Assembly (NCBI RefSeq): GCF_019100495.1
Contig: NZ_JAHRVA010000004.1
Coordinates: 186,001-250,000 of the forward strand
Reading direction: 5' to 3'
Source of the DNA: Falsochrobactrum tianjinense
GTDB lineage: Bacteria > Pseudomonadota > Alphaproteobacteria > Rhizobiales > Rhizobiaceae
Length of the DNA stretch: 64,000 nt
Positions 9,259 through 18,939 of this stretch are shown here, one piece after another. Under the pieces are notes generated by a model. It was not told the origin of the DNA. It did no database searches and was given only the letters and a program-made list of their open reading frames with translations. The position numbers and the translations under genes were made by a program. Positions within the stretch are counted from its first letter, which is position 1, and each line of letters begins with the position of its first letter.

Positions 9259-10313
9259 TTATGTGATCCCGCGAAGACCCGCTCATAGACTTGGCTGATG
9301 GCATCAGCTTCCCGCTCGAGCGGGAAGGCTACGCGCACATGGGCCAGCGCATTTTTCCCATCATGCATGGCCATCGCGGGGTTGGCGAGGTACGGCGCAA
9401 TCGCATCGCGAAGCGCATCGCCATCACCGGCTGGAACAAAACTGCCGGTGCCTTCGACAATCATTTCTGCATAAGCACCCGCATCGCTTGCAACCACAGC
9501 CGTCTGCGAGGCCATGGCTTCAAGCGGCGTGAGGCCAAACCCCTCATTGCGCGACGGCGCGACATAGAGCGTCAAGCGGCGATACCAGACGCGCACATCC
9601 GGCACCTCACCCAGAATAAGAATGCGATCCTGCAAGCCAGCGGCGGCAATGCGCGCTTTCAAGCGGTCCTCAAATAGCTGATGCTCGGCGGTCGTGCGCC
9701 CAGTAATGATAGCCGTCCATTCGGGATATTGCGGCAGAAGCGCAACCATCGCGTCAACGAAAAGATCGGTTCCCTTGGAATGTCGCACACGGCCAAAACA
9801 GCCTATCGCATATTTCCCCGGTAAGCCCGAAGCAGTAAAACTGTCCTCTTCGCCCATCGGCGGATGGAAACGCTCGAGGTCCACGCCATGCATGATAACC
9901 TGATGCGGCACTCTAAGAAAACGGCCCGAGCGTTCGCTTGTCGCGATCACTGCATTCATGCGGCGGATGAGCCATTTGGTGAAGGGCTTGTGATGACGCT
10001 GGGCTGCGGAGGTAAAAACCAGCCGTAACTTCATGCACAGCACGTCGCGCATGAAAATACCCGCCAGCATCTCGATATTGCGCCGCGCATGCCAGATGCG
10101 AAACCGGCGTTTGACCGGTTCCGCCCAGAAAGAGAAAACCGCGCCCCATCCAAGATGCGGCAGGCTGTCGGGCAGTCCCGGCCCCATGGTTGCAATGCCC
10201 AATCCCTTCGCGCGCTGCAAAGGAATGAGTTGCACGATGGTCGAGGTCACGCCGGAAAGGCGGCGCTTGAGATTAGGCGCGATGACCTCGACGTCCTCAA
10301 CTGGAACCTGCAC
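9255..10313 (-). CDS. wadC: LPS core glycosyltransferase, GT4 family (LpcC/WadC type)
   Basis: 352 residues with a two-domain GT-B layout. The C-terminal half has the GT4 donor-site pattern FGRVRHSKGTDLF and SRNEGFGLTPLEAMA (E-x7-E). The acceptor domain segment MHGVDLERFHPP is typical of the LpcC mannosyltransferases that add to the lipopolysaccharide core in rhizobia. The Brucella orthologue is WadC, needed for the core side branch that hides LPS from innate recognition. The neighbourhood (trxB/LysR, trkH, Lrp, greA) supports this. It lies eight bases after greA, likely co-transcribed. Confidence 0.82.
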   Translation of the reverse strand: MQVPVEDVEVIAPNLKRRLSGVTSTIVQLIPLQRAKGLGIATMGPGLPDSLPHLGWGAVFSFWAEPVKRRFRIWHARRNIEMLAGIFMRDVLCMKLRLVFTSAAQRHHKPFTKWLIRRMNAVIATSERSGRFLRVPHQVIMHGVDLERFHPPMGEEDSFTASGLPGKYAIGCFGRVRHSKGTDLFVDAMVALLPQYPEWTAIITGRTTAEHQLFEDRLKARIAAAGLQDRILILGEVPDVRVWYRRLTLYVAPSRNEGFGLTPLEAMASQTAVVASDAGAYAEMIVEGTGSFVPAGDGDALRDAIAPYLANPAMAMHDGKNALAHVRVAFPLEREADAISQVYERVFAGSHN

Positions 10314-10321
10314 TGGCTGTC

Positions 10322-10795
10322 TCAGACGAATTTGAGCGCGAGAATTTCATAGGAGCGTGAACCGCCGGGAGCGTTGACCTCAATGGTGTCGCCTTCGCCC
10401 TTGCCGATCAGTGCGCGCGCGATGGGCGAAGAAATCGAGATACGGCCTTCCTTCACATCGGCTTCCTGATCACCCACGATCTGGTAGATTTTCTCTTCCT
10501 CGGTGTCTTCGTCAATCATGGTGACGGTAGCGCCAAACTTGATCTTGTCGCCGGAGAGCTTGGTTACATCAATCACTTCGGCGCGTGCGACCAGATCTTC
10601 CAGCTCATTGATACGGCCTTCGTTCAGGCTCTGAGCTTCCTTCGCGGCGTGATACTCGGCGTTCTCTGAGAGATCACCATGCGCGCGTGCTTCGGCGATA
10701 GCCTCAATGATCCGCGGCCGTTCGTTTTGTTGGCGCCAGCGAAGTTCTTCCTTGAGGTTTTCGAAACCGCGAGGGGTCATAGGGAATTTTTCCAT
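10322..10795 (-). CDS. greA: Transcription elongation factor GreA
   Basis: 157 residues, the normal length. An N-terminal coiled coil begins [18 protein letters not shown], with the tip segment [18 protein letters not shown] carrying the acidic residues that enter the RNA polymerase secondary channel. The C-terminal FKBP-like domain includes [14 protein letters not shown]. It stimulates transcript cleavage in backtracked polymerase. Confidence 0.97.
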   Translation of the reverse strand: MEKFPMTPRGFENLKEELRWRQQNERPRIIEAIAEARAHGDLSENAEYHAAKEAQSLNEGRINELEDLVARAEVIDVTKLSGDKIKFGATVTMIDEDTEEEKIYQIVGDQEADVKEGRISISSPIARALIGKGEGDTIEVNAPGGSRSYEILALKFV

Positions 10796-11184
10796 ACCCG
10801 ATACAGTCCTTTCCGTCGCCCGCCGCGCTTCCCTCAGGATCAGACGCAGCGGCAGTTTGATTGCCCACCTTATCTCATGCCTTCAATTTGGCACAAAACA
10901 ACCCGCCGGAAGGTGGAAACACCCCCGGTACACAAAAAGAAAACGGTCACCGAAACACGTATTTCGGAACCGTTCAAATTGCTATCGCTTTGACTATAGC
11001 ATTTCCGCTGATTATTTCACGAAGAAAATCGCAATCTGTCAATTGGACTCCAAATGGCCATGCCGGCATCAGTGTCGCATCGTGGAAGGTCCCCTTGCTT
11101 CCCTCCTGCTATATTGCCTATAGCTCGGATGGCTCCGCGAAGCGAAATCAGCTTGCCGGGCTTTATTCATTCCGAGAGGCGACG
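10796..11184. other. Intergenic region between greA and the EamA transporter
   Basis: About 390 bases between divergent genes. The main structure is a long imperfect palindrome at 10942-10974 (listed separately). An open frame running through it in phase with the transporter has no family-like residues and is probably not translated. Confidence 0.5.
10942..10974. repeat. Imperfect palindrome in the greA/EamA gap
   Basis: Arms AACGGT-CA-CCGAAA and TTTCGG-A-ACCGTT flank a 6-base centre. There is no T-run, so an operator or a structured RNA is more likely than a terminator. The function is not known. Confidence 0.45.
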
Positions 11185-12093
11185 ATGACGCGCGTACAGG
11201 CCAATTTACTGCTTCTTCTGGCGGGCGTCATTTGGGGTATGGGGTTTGTGGCGCAATCCACTGCCATGGCCAGCATCGGTCCGTTTCTGTTCATTGCCAT
11301 ACGTTCAGCAATCGCATCTCTGTCCATATTGCCGCTCGCCATCTCCGAGGGGAAGCGTGCTGCGCAAAAATTGCAGCCTTCCAACTATTTCTTCTTCATG
11401 CTGGTCGGCGCGGTGCTGTTTATCGGCCTCGCCCTGCAACAGATCGGGCTTATCACGACCTCCGTCACCAATGCAGGATTCCTGACCGGCCTTTACGTCG
11501 TGATGGTCCCCGTGCTTGGCGTGCTGATCTTCCGTACTTGGCCGCATCCGGTCGTCTGGCCCGCCGCTGCGGCTTGCCTTGCAGGTATTTTCCTTCTTTC
11601 GGGCGGCGAACTCAACGCCTTGAAACAAGGCGACTGGCTGATCATCAGCGGCGCGTTATTCTGGGCCATGCAGGTCATTCTCATAAGCCGGGCTGGTCGC
11701 ACTGGTCGCCCCATCATGCTAAGCTGCGTCCAGTTCGCAACTGCCGCAATTGCCGGCTTTGCAATCGCCGGGGTAATTGAAGACTTCAACTGGAGCGCCA
11801 TTGCCCTCACCTGGAAAGAGCTCCTGTTCACAGGCGTATTTTCATCCGGCCTTGCCTTCACCTTGCAAGCCATCGGGCAGCGCTATACCACTTCCGCGCA
11901 AGCTGCGATTTTTCTGTCTTCAGAAGCCCTGTTTGCGGCTTTTTTTGGCGCGCTGTTCCTTGGTGACCGGCTCACTTTCGTCGGCTTTATCGGCTGCGGC
12001 CTGCTCTTTGCCGCCATGCTTGCGGTGGAACTGGTTCCCATGTTCTGGAACCGCAAACCCATATCAATCCCTGCAACGGAACCTGCCGAATAG
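11185..12093 (+). CDS. DMT-superfamily transporter (EamA domains)
   Basis: 302 residues with about ten membrane helices arranged as two EamA repeats (for example LLLLAGVIWGMGFVAQ at the N-terminus, and ALFAAFFGALFLGDRL in the second repeat). The family exports or imports small metabolites such as amino acids and nucleosides; the substrate cannot be read. The start at 11185 has GAGAGG upstream and gives the normal family N-terminus. The frame continues to 10861 but that part is not family-like. Confidence 0.88.
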   Translation: MTRVQANLLLLLAGVIWGMGFVAQSTAMASIGPFLFIAIRSAIASLSILPLAISEGKRAAQKLQPSNYFFFMLVGAVLFIGLALQQIGLITTSVTNAGFLTGLYVVMVPVLGVLIFRTWPHPVVWPAAAACLAGIFLLSGGELNALKQGDWLIISGALFWAMQVILISRAGRTGRPIMLSCVQFATAAIAGFAIAGVIEDFNWSAIALTWKELLFTGVFSSGLAFTLQAIGQRYTTSAQAAIFLSSEALFAAFFGALFLGDRLTFVGFIGCGLLFAAMLAVELVPMFWNRKPISIPATEPAE

Positions 12094-12221
12094 GGACATT
12101 GGATATATCGCCGCTTTTGCGCCACACAGCTTAATGGCCGCACTGACTCTTCGTTTACGCTTCTCTTCTAATATTACGAGGAACCGATAGATTCCCGCTC
12201 AGATTTGAGCACAGGAAAGGC

Positions 12222-13100
12222 ATGGACATGAGTGTTGCGTTGTCCAACCGCTTTCGCCATCCTTCATTGCCTGCCTCCCTGATACTGCTCGCAGTGGCAT
12301 CGGGATGTTCAGGCGAGCGCCCGCCGCGACCTCAGGCGGAGATTGGCAATGTGGACGATATTATTGCTCCCGGTGCGCCGGTTGCGACCGCTGCTCCGCA
12401 GGAAGACCGCATTATCGGCCTGGCTGAAGAGGAAGAAAGCCACGCCATCAGCCCGGTCCAGGATCAGCCCGAATATTCCAGCGATTACGGCTTTACCTCA
12501 CCGATCCAGAATCCTGTTTCGGCTGCCGAAAATGTCTATACCATGTCCAATGCGGATGCCGCCTGCCGGACCCGCCTGAAGCGGCTTGGAGTAGTCTTTA
12601 CCGAAAAGCCCTCCATCTATCGCAGCAATAGCTGCCATATCGACAACCCGATTGAGGTAAGCGCCTTTGCCAGCGGCTCAATCGCCTTCAAACCGGCGGC
12701 AACACTCAATTGTCAGGTGACGGAAGCCTTCGCGCGCTGGATCAAAGGTGACCTGCAACCCTCGGCCCGCCTGCGTTATCTTTCCGGCGTCAATACGATC
12801 TATAATGCAGGCGGCTATTCCTGCCGCACGATGAACCATCGTCGTGGTGCCAAAATGTCCGAACACTCACGCGGCAACGCCATCGACGTAACAAAAATCA
12901 CCCTCAATAACGGCAAAAATATTTCAGTGCGCAAGCCGGGCTTTTTCGCTTTTCGCGAGAAAGGTCTGCTTAACAGCGTGCGGTCGGATGCCTGCGATTA
13001 TTTCACCACCGTACTGGGCCCCGGTTATAACCGCGAACATGCCGATCATTTCCATTTCGACTTGATGCCACGGCGCAACGGTTATCGCACCTGTAAATAG
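12222..13100 (+). CDS. Extensin-like C-terminal domain lipoprotein
   Basis: 292 residues. The hydrophobic N-terminus ends in ASGC, a lipobox, so a membrane-anchored lipoprotein is likely. A low-complexity linker rich in Pro, Ala and Glu follows. The C-terminal 150 residues (from about DAACRTRLKRLG) match the extensin-like family found in rhizobia, with SEHSRGNAIDV and HADHFHFDL. These His/Asp positions resemble those of M15-type peptidoglycan peptidases, suggesting a zinc site in cell-wall processing; that activity is inference. Confidence 0.82.
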   Translation: MDMSVALSNRFRHPSLPASLILLAVASGCSGERPPRPQAEIGNVDDIIAPGAPVATAAPQEDRIIGLAEEEESHAISPVQDQPEYSSDYGFTSPIQNPVSAAENVYTMSNADAACRTRLKRLGVVFTEKPSIYRSNSCHIDNPIEVSAFASGSIAFKPAATLNCQVTEAFARWIKGDLQPSARLRYLSGVNTIYNAGGYSCRTMNHRRGAKMSEHSRGNAIDVTKITLNNGKNISVRKPGFFAFREKGLLNSVRSDACDYFTTVLGPGYNREHADHFHFDLMPRRNGYRTCK

Positions 13101-13111
13101 ACCGATAGTAG

Positions 13112-13498
13112 CTATTCGGCGGGCAGTGGCGTGGGCTTGCCGTTTTCGTCCAGCGCCACCATCACGAATTCGCCGTGGGTGACGAGATCCATCTGCTGGG
13201 TCAGATAGCGCTGCGCCCAAGCCTCGACCTTCAGAGTAATCGATGTACGCCCCACGCGCACGACCTCGGTATAGACGCAGAGCGTGTCACCGATCTTGAC
13301 CGGCTTTGCGAAAGACATTTCCCGCACTGCGGCCGTCACCACACGCCCTTTGGCACGCTCGGCGGCGCGAATGCCACAAGCAGAGTCCATCTGCGCCATC
13401 ACCCAGCCGCCAAAAATATCGAATGCGGCATTGGCGTCCTTCGGCATGGCCGGAACCCGCAGGGTCAGCATGCCTTTGGGCCTCGCTTCTTCGCTCAT
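13112..13498 (-). CDS. Acyl-CoA thioesterase, YciA/hotdog family
   Basis: 128 residues with a single hotdog fold. Conserved parts are DANAAFDIFGGWVMAQMD (catalytic Asp and the following helix) and MSFAKPVKIGDTL. Such enzymes hydrolyse acyl-CoA to free acid and CoA. The ATG at 13498 is preceded by AGGA; longer frames upstream run into the uvrB leader and are not family-like. Divergent from uvrB. Confidence 0.88.
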   Translation of the reverse strand: MSEEARPKGMLTLRVPAMPKDANAAFDIFGGWVMAQMDSACGIRAAERAKGRVVTAAVREMSFAKPVKIGDTLCVYTEVVRVGRTSITLKVEAWAQRYLTQQMDLVTHGEFVMVALDENGKPTPLPAE

Positions 13499-13609
13499 GA
13501 ATTTATCCTGTAAGTATCTTGAAGAATCGCAACCGATTATGAGGCAGGCTTTCGTATATTTCCAGCGAGATGCGACAGTTTTCATCCATGCGGTCTTTTC
13601 ATTTGTGTT

Positions 13610-16387
13610 ATGAAATTCCATATTGAGGCCATGGCTTCCTCAAAAGACAAATATCCTCAGGATTCGCGCGATCATACTGGCGGCTTCGGTGAAGCATCCC
13701 AGTCTGAGTTTTCCGGCGCGCCGCTTTCCGGCTCCATCGCCGATTGGGCCGAACAGATCGGGAAGCAGGCCGACAAGCCAAAGGAAAAGACAAAGCCCCC
13801 CAAGAAAATACCCGAGCGCAGCAAGGAAGCATCACGCAGCGCACGTGGCACGTCGATTGGTGGCGCAGCGTCAGCCAAGGAGCGCGCTGCTGCCGGCCTC
13901 AACCCCGTGGCTGGCCTGGATATAAGCCTTGAAGATGCGGCAACGCTCGATCCATCGGGCGCGACGGCAACGGTGAAAGCGCTTTCCGACCTGATCGAAT
14001 CGGGTAATCCGCTGTTCAAGAATGGTCAGCTCTGGACCCCGCACCGCCCTGCCCGTCCGGAAAAATCTGAAGGCGGCATTCCGATCCAGATAGAATCGGA
14101 CTTCGAGCCAGCAGGTGATCAGCCGACAGCAATCCGCGATCTGATCGCAGGCCTGGATGACAGTGAGCGCACGCAGGTGTTGCTGGGCGTCACCGGCTCC
14201 GGCAAGACCTTCACCATGGCGAAGGTCATTCAGCACACACAACGCCCCGCCCTTATTCTCGCGCCCAACAAGACGCTGGCCGCGCAGCTTTATGGCGAGT
14301 TCAAGAGCTTCTTCCCCAACAACGCCGTCGAGTATTTCGTTTCCTACTACGATTATTACCAGCCGGAAGCCTATGTGCCGCGCTCGGACACCTATATCGA
14401 AAAGGAATCGACGGTAAACGAACAGATCGACCGTATGCGGCACTCTGCAACGCGTGCGCTGCTCGAACGCGATGATGTGATCATCGTCGCTTCCGTGTCC
14501 TGTATCTATGGTATTGGCTCGGTCGAAACCTATACCGCCATGACCTTTGAAATGAAGATCGGCGACCGGCTCGACCAGCGCCAGCTTCTCGCTGATCTCG
14601 TGGCGCAGCAATATAAGCGGCAGGACATAAATTTCGTGCGCGGCTCGTTCCGGGTGCGCGGCGACACCATCGAGATTTTCCCGGCCCACCTCGAAGACAG
14701 GGCCTGGCGCATTTCGCTGTTTGGCGACGAGATCGAAACCATCACCGAATTCGACCCTCTCACCGGTCAGAAGACCGGCGATCTGCAATCGGTCAAGATC
14801 TACGCAAACTCGCACTATGTGACGCCACGCCCGACGCTCAATCAGGCGATCAAATCGATACAGGAAGAGTTGCAGCACCGTCTTGCAGAACTCACCCGTG
14901 CCGGGCGCCTGCTTGAGGCCCAACGCCTTGAGCAGCGCACCAATTTCGATCTCGAAATGCTCGAAGCAACCGGCGTCTGCAACGGCATTGAAAATTACTC
15001 ACGCTACCTCACCGGACGGCAGCCGGGTGAGCCGCCGCCGACATTGTTTGAGTATATTCCGGATAATGCGCTGGTTTTCCTCGACGAAAGCCATGTTACG
15101 GTTCCGCAGATCGGCGGCATGTATCGGGGCGACTTCCGCCGCAAGGCGACGCTGGCCGAATATGGCTTCCGTCTGCCCTCCTGCATGGACAACAGGCCGC
15201 TGCGTTTTGAGGAATGGGACGCCATGCGTCCGCAAACCATCGCCGTTTCCGCGACGCCGGGCAAATGGGAGATGGAAGAGACCGGCGGCGTCTTCGCCGA
15301 ACAGGTCATCCGCCCCACCGGCCTGATCGATCCGCCGGTCGAAATACGCCCCGCCAAGAATCAGGTAGACGACGTGCTGGGCGAAATCCGCGAGACGGCG
15401 AAAAAAGGCTATCGCACGCTCTGCACCGTGCTGACCAAGCGCATGGCCGAAGACCTGACCGAATATCTGCACGAACAGGGTGTGCGGGTGCGCTATATGC
15501 ACTCGGACATCGACACGCTGGAACGCATCGAGATCATCCGTGACCTGCGGCTTGGCGCATTTGACGTGCTGGTGGGCATCAATCTGCTGCGCGAGGGACT
15601 CGATATTCCCGAATGTGGCTTTGTCGCTATTCTCGACGCCGACAAGGAAGGCTTTCTGCGTTCAGAAACTTCTCTCGTCCAGACGATTGGCCGTGCTGCG
15701 CGTAATGTCGATGGCAAGGTTATCCTTTATGCCGACAGGATTACCGGTTCGATGCAGCGCGCAATGGATGAAACCAGCCGCCGCCGCGAAAAGCAGGAAG
15801 CCTACAATACAGAACACGGTATCACGCCCGCTTCCGTGAAGAAGAATATCTCGGATATTCTGAACTCGGTCTACGAACAAGACCACGTCCGCGCCGACAT
15901 TTCCGGTTTTGCCGAAGAAGGTGCGATGATGGGCAACAATCTCGCCTCGCATCTGGAGCATCTAGAAAAACAGATGCGCGATGCTGCCGCCGATCTCGAC
16001 TTTGAGAAGGCAGCACGCCTGCGCGACGAAATCAAGCGCCTGCGCGAAACCGAACTCGCCATTGCCGACGATCCGCTCGCCCGCGAGATGGAAGTAGCGA
16101 TCTCCGGCTCGGGCCGCGGCAAGGGCAAAGCTTCAGGAAAACCAGGCGGTAAATCTCTGTTCCAAAAGCCATCACTCGACAATATGGGGCCGGGTACGGA
16201 TATGGCAAAGCCGCTGTTCCGCAAGAATACGCTTGACGAAATGACAGTGAAACGGACGGAAGTACCCGCTGGCGATCACGAGCCTGCCATTCGCCGCGAG
16301 CGTACAGGCATCGGTTCCTATGAAGACCCGGCAGAAACAGCGCGCAAAAAGCGTCGCCCAGGCAAGACCGGAAAACCGGGGCGCTGA
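13610..16387 (+). CDS. uvrB: Excinuclease ABC subunit B
   Basis: 925 residues, longer than the roughly 670 of E. coli because of an N-terminal extension of about 150 low-complexity residues and a basic C-terminal tail, both common in alphaproteobacteria. It has Walker [14 protein letters not shown], the damage-clamping beta-hairpin segment [20 protein letters not shown], helicase motif LDESH and motif [15 protein letters not shown] motif for UvrC contact ([19 protein letters not shown]) lies near the C-terminus. It loads on damaged DNA with UvrA. An alternative start is ATG 13631. I see no alphaproteobacterial SOS box (GTTC-N7-GTTC) upstream. Confidence 0.96.
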   Translation: MKFHIEAMASSKDKYPQDSRDHTGGFGEASQSEFSGAPLSGSIADWAEQIGKQADKPKEKTKPPKKIPERSKEASRSARGTSIGGAASAKERAAAGLNPVAGLDISLEDAATLDPSGATATVKALSDLIESGNPLFKNGQLWTPHRPARPEKSEGGIPIQIESDFEPAGDQPTAIRDLIAGLDDSERTQVLLGVTGSGKTFTMAKVIQHTQRPALILAPNKTLAAQLYGEFKSFFPNNAVEYFVSYYDYYQPEAYVPRSDTYIEKESTVNEQIDRMRHSATRALLERDDVIIVASVSCIYGIGSVETYTAMTFEMKIGDRLDQRQLLADLVAQQYKRQDINFVRGSFRVRGDTIEIFPAHLEDRAWRISLFGDEIETITEFDPLTGQKTGDLQSVKIYANSHYVTPRPTLNQAIKSIQEELQHRLAELTRAGRLLEAQRLEQRTNFDLEMLEATGVCNGIENYSRYLTGRQPGEPPPTLFEYIPDNALVFLDESHVTVPQIGGMYRGDFRRKATLAEYGFRLPSCMDNRPLRFEEWDAMRPQTIAVSATPGKWEMEETGGVFAEQVIRPTGLIDPPVEIRPAKNQVDDVLGEIRETAKKGYRTLCTVLTKRMAEDLTEYLHEQGVRVRYMHSDIDTLERIEIIRDLRLGAFDVLVGINLLREGLDIPECGFVAILDADKEGFLRSETSLVQTIGRAARNVDGKVILYADRITGSMQRAMDETSRRREKQEAYNTEHGITPASVKKNISDILNSVYEQDHVRADISGFAEEGAMMGNNLASHLEHLEKQMRDAAADLDFEKAARLRDEIKRLRETELAIADDPLAREMEVAISGSGRGKGKASGKPGGKSLFQKPSLDNMGPGTDMAKPLFRKNTLDEMTVKRTEVPAGDHEPAIRRERTGIGSYEDPAETARKKRRPGKTGKPGR

Positions 16388-16552
16388 ATAAAGCTATTCC
16401 TCGCAGTTTGTTCGGCAGCGCAGAACATCTATACCTCATGAACAACTTCCATCCATCAGGCCGTAAGGCACCCTGTATCGATTACGAGGCGATCATGACC
16501 TTCTCTTGGCGTACGCTTGGGTCCAGCAGAATAATAAATTTTAGGACAAGCA

Positions 16553-18256
16553 ATGCAGTCAAACCAGTTGGATCCGTCTTCAAATATATACGGCACTGAT
16601 GCGGGGTGGCACGATGTCGGGAATATAGAGCTGAAGCTATGGAACCTGTCCAGAGCCGAGCGATCAGACCTTATTTACGGAAATGACCGACATCAGGTTC
16701 TCCTTATAGCGAAAATAAAGTTGATCGATAGTAACGGCAATCCCGTTCCAGACCAGTATTGCCCATCTCCTTCAGATATTAGAAGGCTTTCCGAGCCTGT
16801 AAATTACGATGATGGCTTATCATTAGGAACAGGCATTTCAGTTGGGTGGAGCTATTCTGGTGAACAAAATGCATTTTTAAACCCAATACAAAGTACAAGC
16901 AATCCTGTTAAAGAAATTAACATTCGTGATGATTATATTTTCGAGAGTTGTGCCTACTTACACTTTTATATACAAACAGAGCAAAGAAATTCTTTGGCTA
17001 CCATCGGGTTTTGCGTTGAAATTAGAGACAAAAATGGATTTTTAGTTAGAAGAGTAGAATCCACCTCTGATGGCAAGTTTCATTCCAGCGTTGAAATTAG
17101 AAGCATTTCAGAAATAATATTTCAGTCGAGCGATTTTCAATGGAGCGGAATTCAGAAATTTCATGGAGGCGATACTGACGACGGACTACAAATGGGCCGT
17201 CCGTCCGACAACAATCTGTGGCGGGAATATGCATATAGCGTAACGTTAGATGATAGAAAATATGCTGACAATAACAACCATATCTACAGAGGGTTCGTGA
17301 TAGATGATAGTGTGTATCAAAAAGAATATTCATTTGGACTAATTAATAATGGGTTCTATACATTTTCTGGTTATTTATGGCCAAATAATCTATATGATGA
17401 AAATAATGTCAAACTCCCCAACGGGACACCATTAGTTCGTGGAGAATGTAATGAATACGCCATGAAAATAGATGGCGCACCGGAGAGAAAGACAACAGTA
17501 CATAATGCGCAAGGAACACTGCTTCTGTCTTTATTGTGCGCATTTGGGACAAGCTTTAAATTTGGTTATATAAAAATACCATTATCAGTGGGCGTCTATG
17601 ATCAGTACGGCAATTATGGCGTTATCTGCGTTAATCCTGATCTCTTGCCAGATAAGTATATTTCCAGTTCACAAAACAACGGATTGCAGACGCTAAAATT
17701 CTTTACTAATAATGAAGAAAAACAGCCTTCACATGAGCAAAAAGAATATTATGTTTACATCCAAAATTCATCTAAACAGTACCCACGAAATGCAACTACT
17801 GAGATACAAAGAGGTGAACCAACCGTAATTACTGCGCGCAAAGGATCCACATATGACTACTTTGAAACTGAAGTTTTATTTAAAATTGAGCCACAAAAAT
17901 ATGATGAAAATGAAATAGATTCATTTTACTTGGAATCGTCTACTACAACAGGAGCCAAAGCATTAATAGGTCCATTTGGAATTATTAGCTTTTACGGCTC
18001 CTATGCGGAGAATAAATTTAAAATTGCACCATGCTGGAAAACAAGCAGCACCTGCATAGCAGATAGTTCTTATGAAAGATACATGGCCCTTTTACGTTTG
18101 GGAACTGATGGTGTAGAAGTGATCCTATTTGTTAATGGCGCTTATACCGATCCGGCTCTCTGGCCGACGAGTATACCCCTCCCTATTATCCCCTTCCCGA
18201 TCAGCTTCGCAGGGTTTGAATGGCTTTTCCTGCCAGATAAAGACGCTGTGATATAG
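16553..18256 (+). CDS. AT-rich orphan gene, 567-residue protein of unknown function
   Basis: I do not recognise a named family. The ATG has AGGA seven bases upstream. There is no signal peptide and no clear membrane helix until a moderately hydrophobic C-terminus (PIIPFPISFAGFEWLFL). The protein is rich in Asn, Tyr, Ser, Gly and Ile and alternates as beta-strand proteins do. An N-terminal module includes HQVLLIAKIKLIDSNGNPV and VNYDDGLSLGTGISVGWSYS. A second block (ESCAYLHFYIQTEQ, then FCVEIRDKNG) looks like another strand-rich repeat. Base use is far more AT-rich than that of all neighbours and returns to normal near 18150. A recent transfer is the simplest reading. It stands alone between uvrB and a convergent lipoprotein gene. 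Confidence 0.75.
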   Translation: MQSNQLDPSSNIYGTDAGWHDVGNIELKLWNLSRAERSDLIYGNDRHQVLLIAKIKLIDSNGNPVPDQYCPSPSDIRRLSEPVNYDDGLSLGTGISVGWSYSGEQNAFLNPIQSTSNPVKEINIRDDYIFESCAYLHFYIQTEQRNSLATIGFCVEIRDKNGFLVRRVESTSDGKFHSSVEIRSISEIIFQSSDFQWSGIQKFHGGDTDDGLQMGRPSDNNLWREYAYSVTLDDRKYADNNNHIYRGFVIDDSVYQKEYSFGLINNGFYTFSGYLWPNNLYDENNVKLPNGTPLVRGECNEYAMKIDGAPERKTTVHNAQGTLLLSLLCAFGTSFKFGYIKIPLSVGVYDQYGNYGVICVNPDLLPDKYISSSQNNGLQTLKFFTNNEEKQPSHEQKEYYVYIQNSSKQYPRNATTEIQRGEPTVITARKGSTYDYFETEVLFKIEPQKYDENEIDSFYLESSTTTGAKALIGPFGIISFYGSYAENKFKIAPCWKTSSTCIADSSYERYMALLRLGTDGVEVILFVNGAYTDPALWPTSIPLPIIPFPISFAGFEWLFLPDKDAVI

Positions 18257-18283
18257 ATCAAAGCCATATGGTGTTTCAGAGAA

Positions 18284-18309
18284 CAATAAAGGGCGGCAGT
18301 CCGCCGCCC
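18284..18309 (-). terminator. Terminator of the Kazal lipoprotein gene
   Basis: GGGCGGC / GCCGCCC with a 5-base loop, followed on the minus strand by TTTATTG, 16 bases beyond the lipoprotein stop. It also lies after the convergent AT-rich gene and could stop its transcripts. Confidence 0.7.
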
Positions 18310-18325
18310 GGCATATCGGCTTTCC

Positions 18326-18790
18326 TCAGCGGCACTGGCCACTTCTGATAATGCGATAGCCTGCTTTTTCAGCAGTGCAGGAATTGGAGAACGTCTGCCG
18401 GTCCCCGCCACGCTGGGCGCACACAGGGCGATATTCACGCGTGCACGCTCCGGACGAACCGCCCGGTCTCCCTGGTCGATGGGATTGCTGTGGCGGGCGT
18501 GTGGGCCGTGTTCCCTCGCCGCCCCATCCACCTCCTGGTCTTGATGAGGTGCACCGGCCATTGGAAACGACACGATAGCCTTCGGCCCGCGCCACGCAAC
18601 TACTGGACAATGTCTTGCGTTCTCCCCGCCGCTCCCCACAAACCGGCGCATAGATCATCGGGCACATCTGCGGCTGCGACGGGCCTGGCCGCATAGGTGG
18701 CCGATAATCCGGACCGCCTTCGGCTACGCAGCCTGCAAGAAACACCGCACCTGCGAGCACCCCCAAACGGCTGATCTTCTGCAATAGCAT
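18326..18790 (-). CDS. Lipoprotein with two Kazal-like domains
   Basis: 154 residues. The signal peptide ends in FLAGC, a lipobox. Two short cysteine modules follow, each with the pattern C-x(3)-Y-x-PVC ... T-(L/F)-S-(S/N)-SC-x-A-(x)n-GY-x-(I/V)-x(3)-G-x-C. This is the Kazal-type protease-inhibitor fold reduced to four cysteines. They are joined by a Pro/Gly/Arg-rich linker. An envelope-anchored inhibitor of secreted or host serine proteases is possible but unproven. The ATG at 18790 has GGAGAG upstream; another ATG lies at 18802. Confidence 0.8.
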   Translation of the reverse strand: MLLQKISRLGVLAGAVFLAGCVAEGGPDYRPPMRPGPSQPQMCPMIYAPVCGERRGERKTLSSSCVARAEGYRVVSNGRCTSSRPGGGWGGEGTRPTRPPQQSHRPGRPGGSSGACTREYRPVCAQRGGDRQTFSNSCTAEKAGYRIIRSGQCR

Positions 18791-18939
18791 CGCTCTCTCC
18801 ATTTTTTGATCCGCAAGCTAAGATGGAACAGTAGCCGATAAGAACAAGACCGGGTCAGCAAGTTTCAAACATTCACATCCAGATCGCCATATCGACAAGC
18901 ACCGCACATGCTTTACTCTGCCTCCCGACGGAGCAGATA

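Noticed and set aside
13499-13609. SOS box upstream of uvrB
   Set aside because: I searched for GTTC-N7-GTTC and found none; uvrB need not be SOS-controlled in this class.
13871-14923. 350-codon minus-strand frame inside uvrB
   Set aside because: UvrB motifs occupy the plus strand throughout; the minus frame is compositionally like an antisense shadow.
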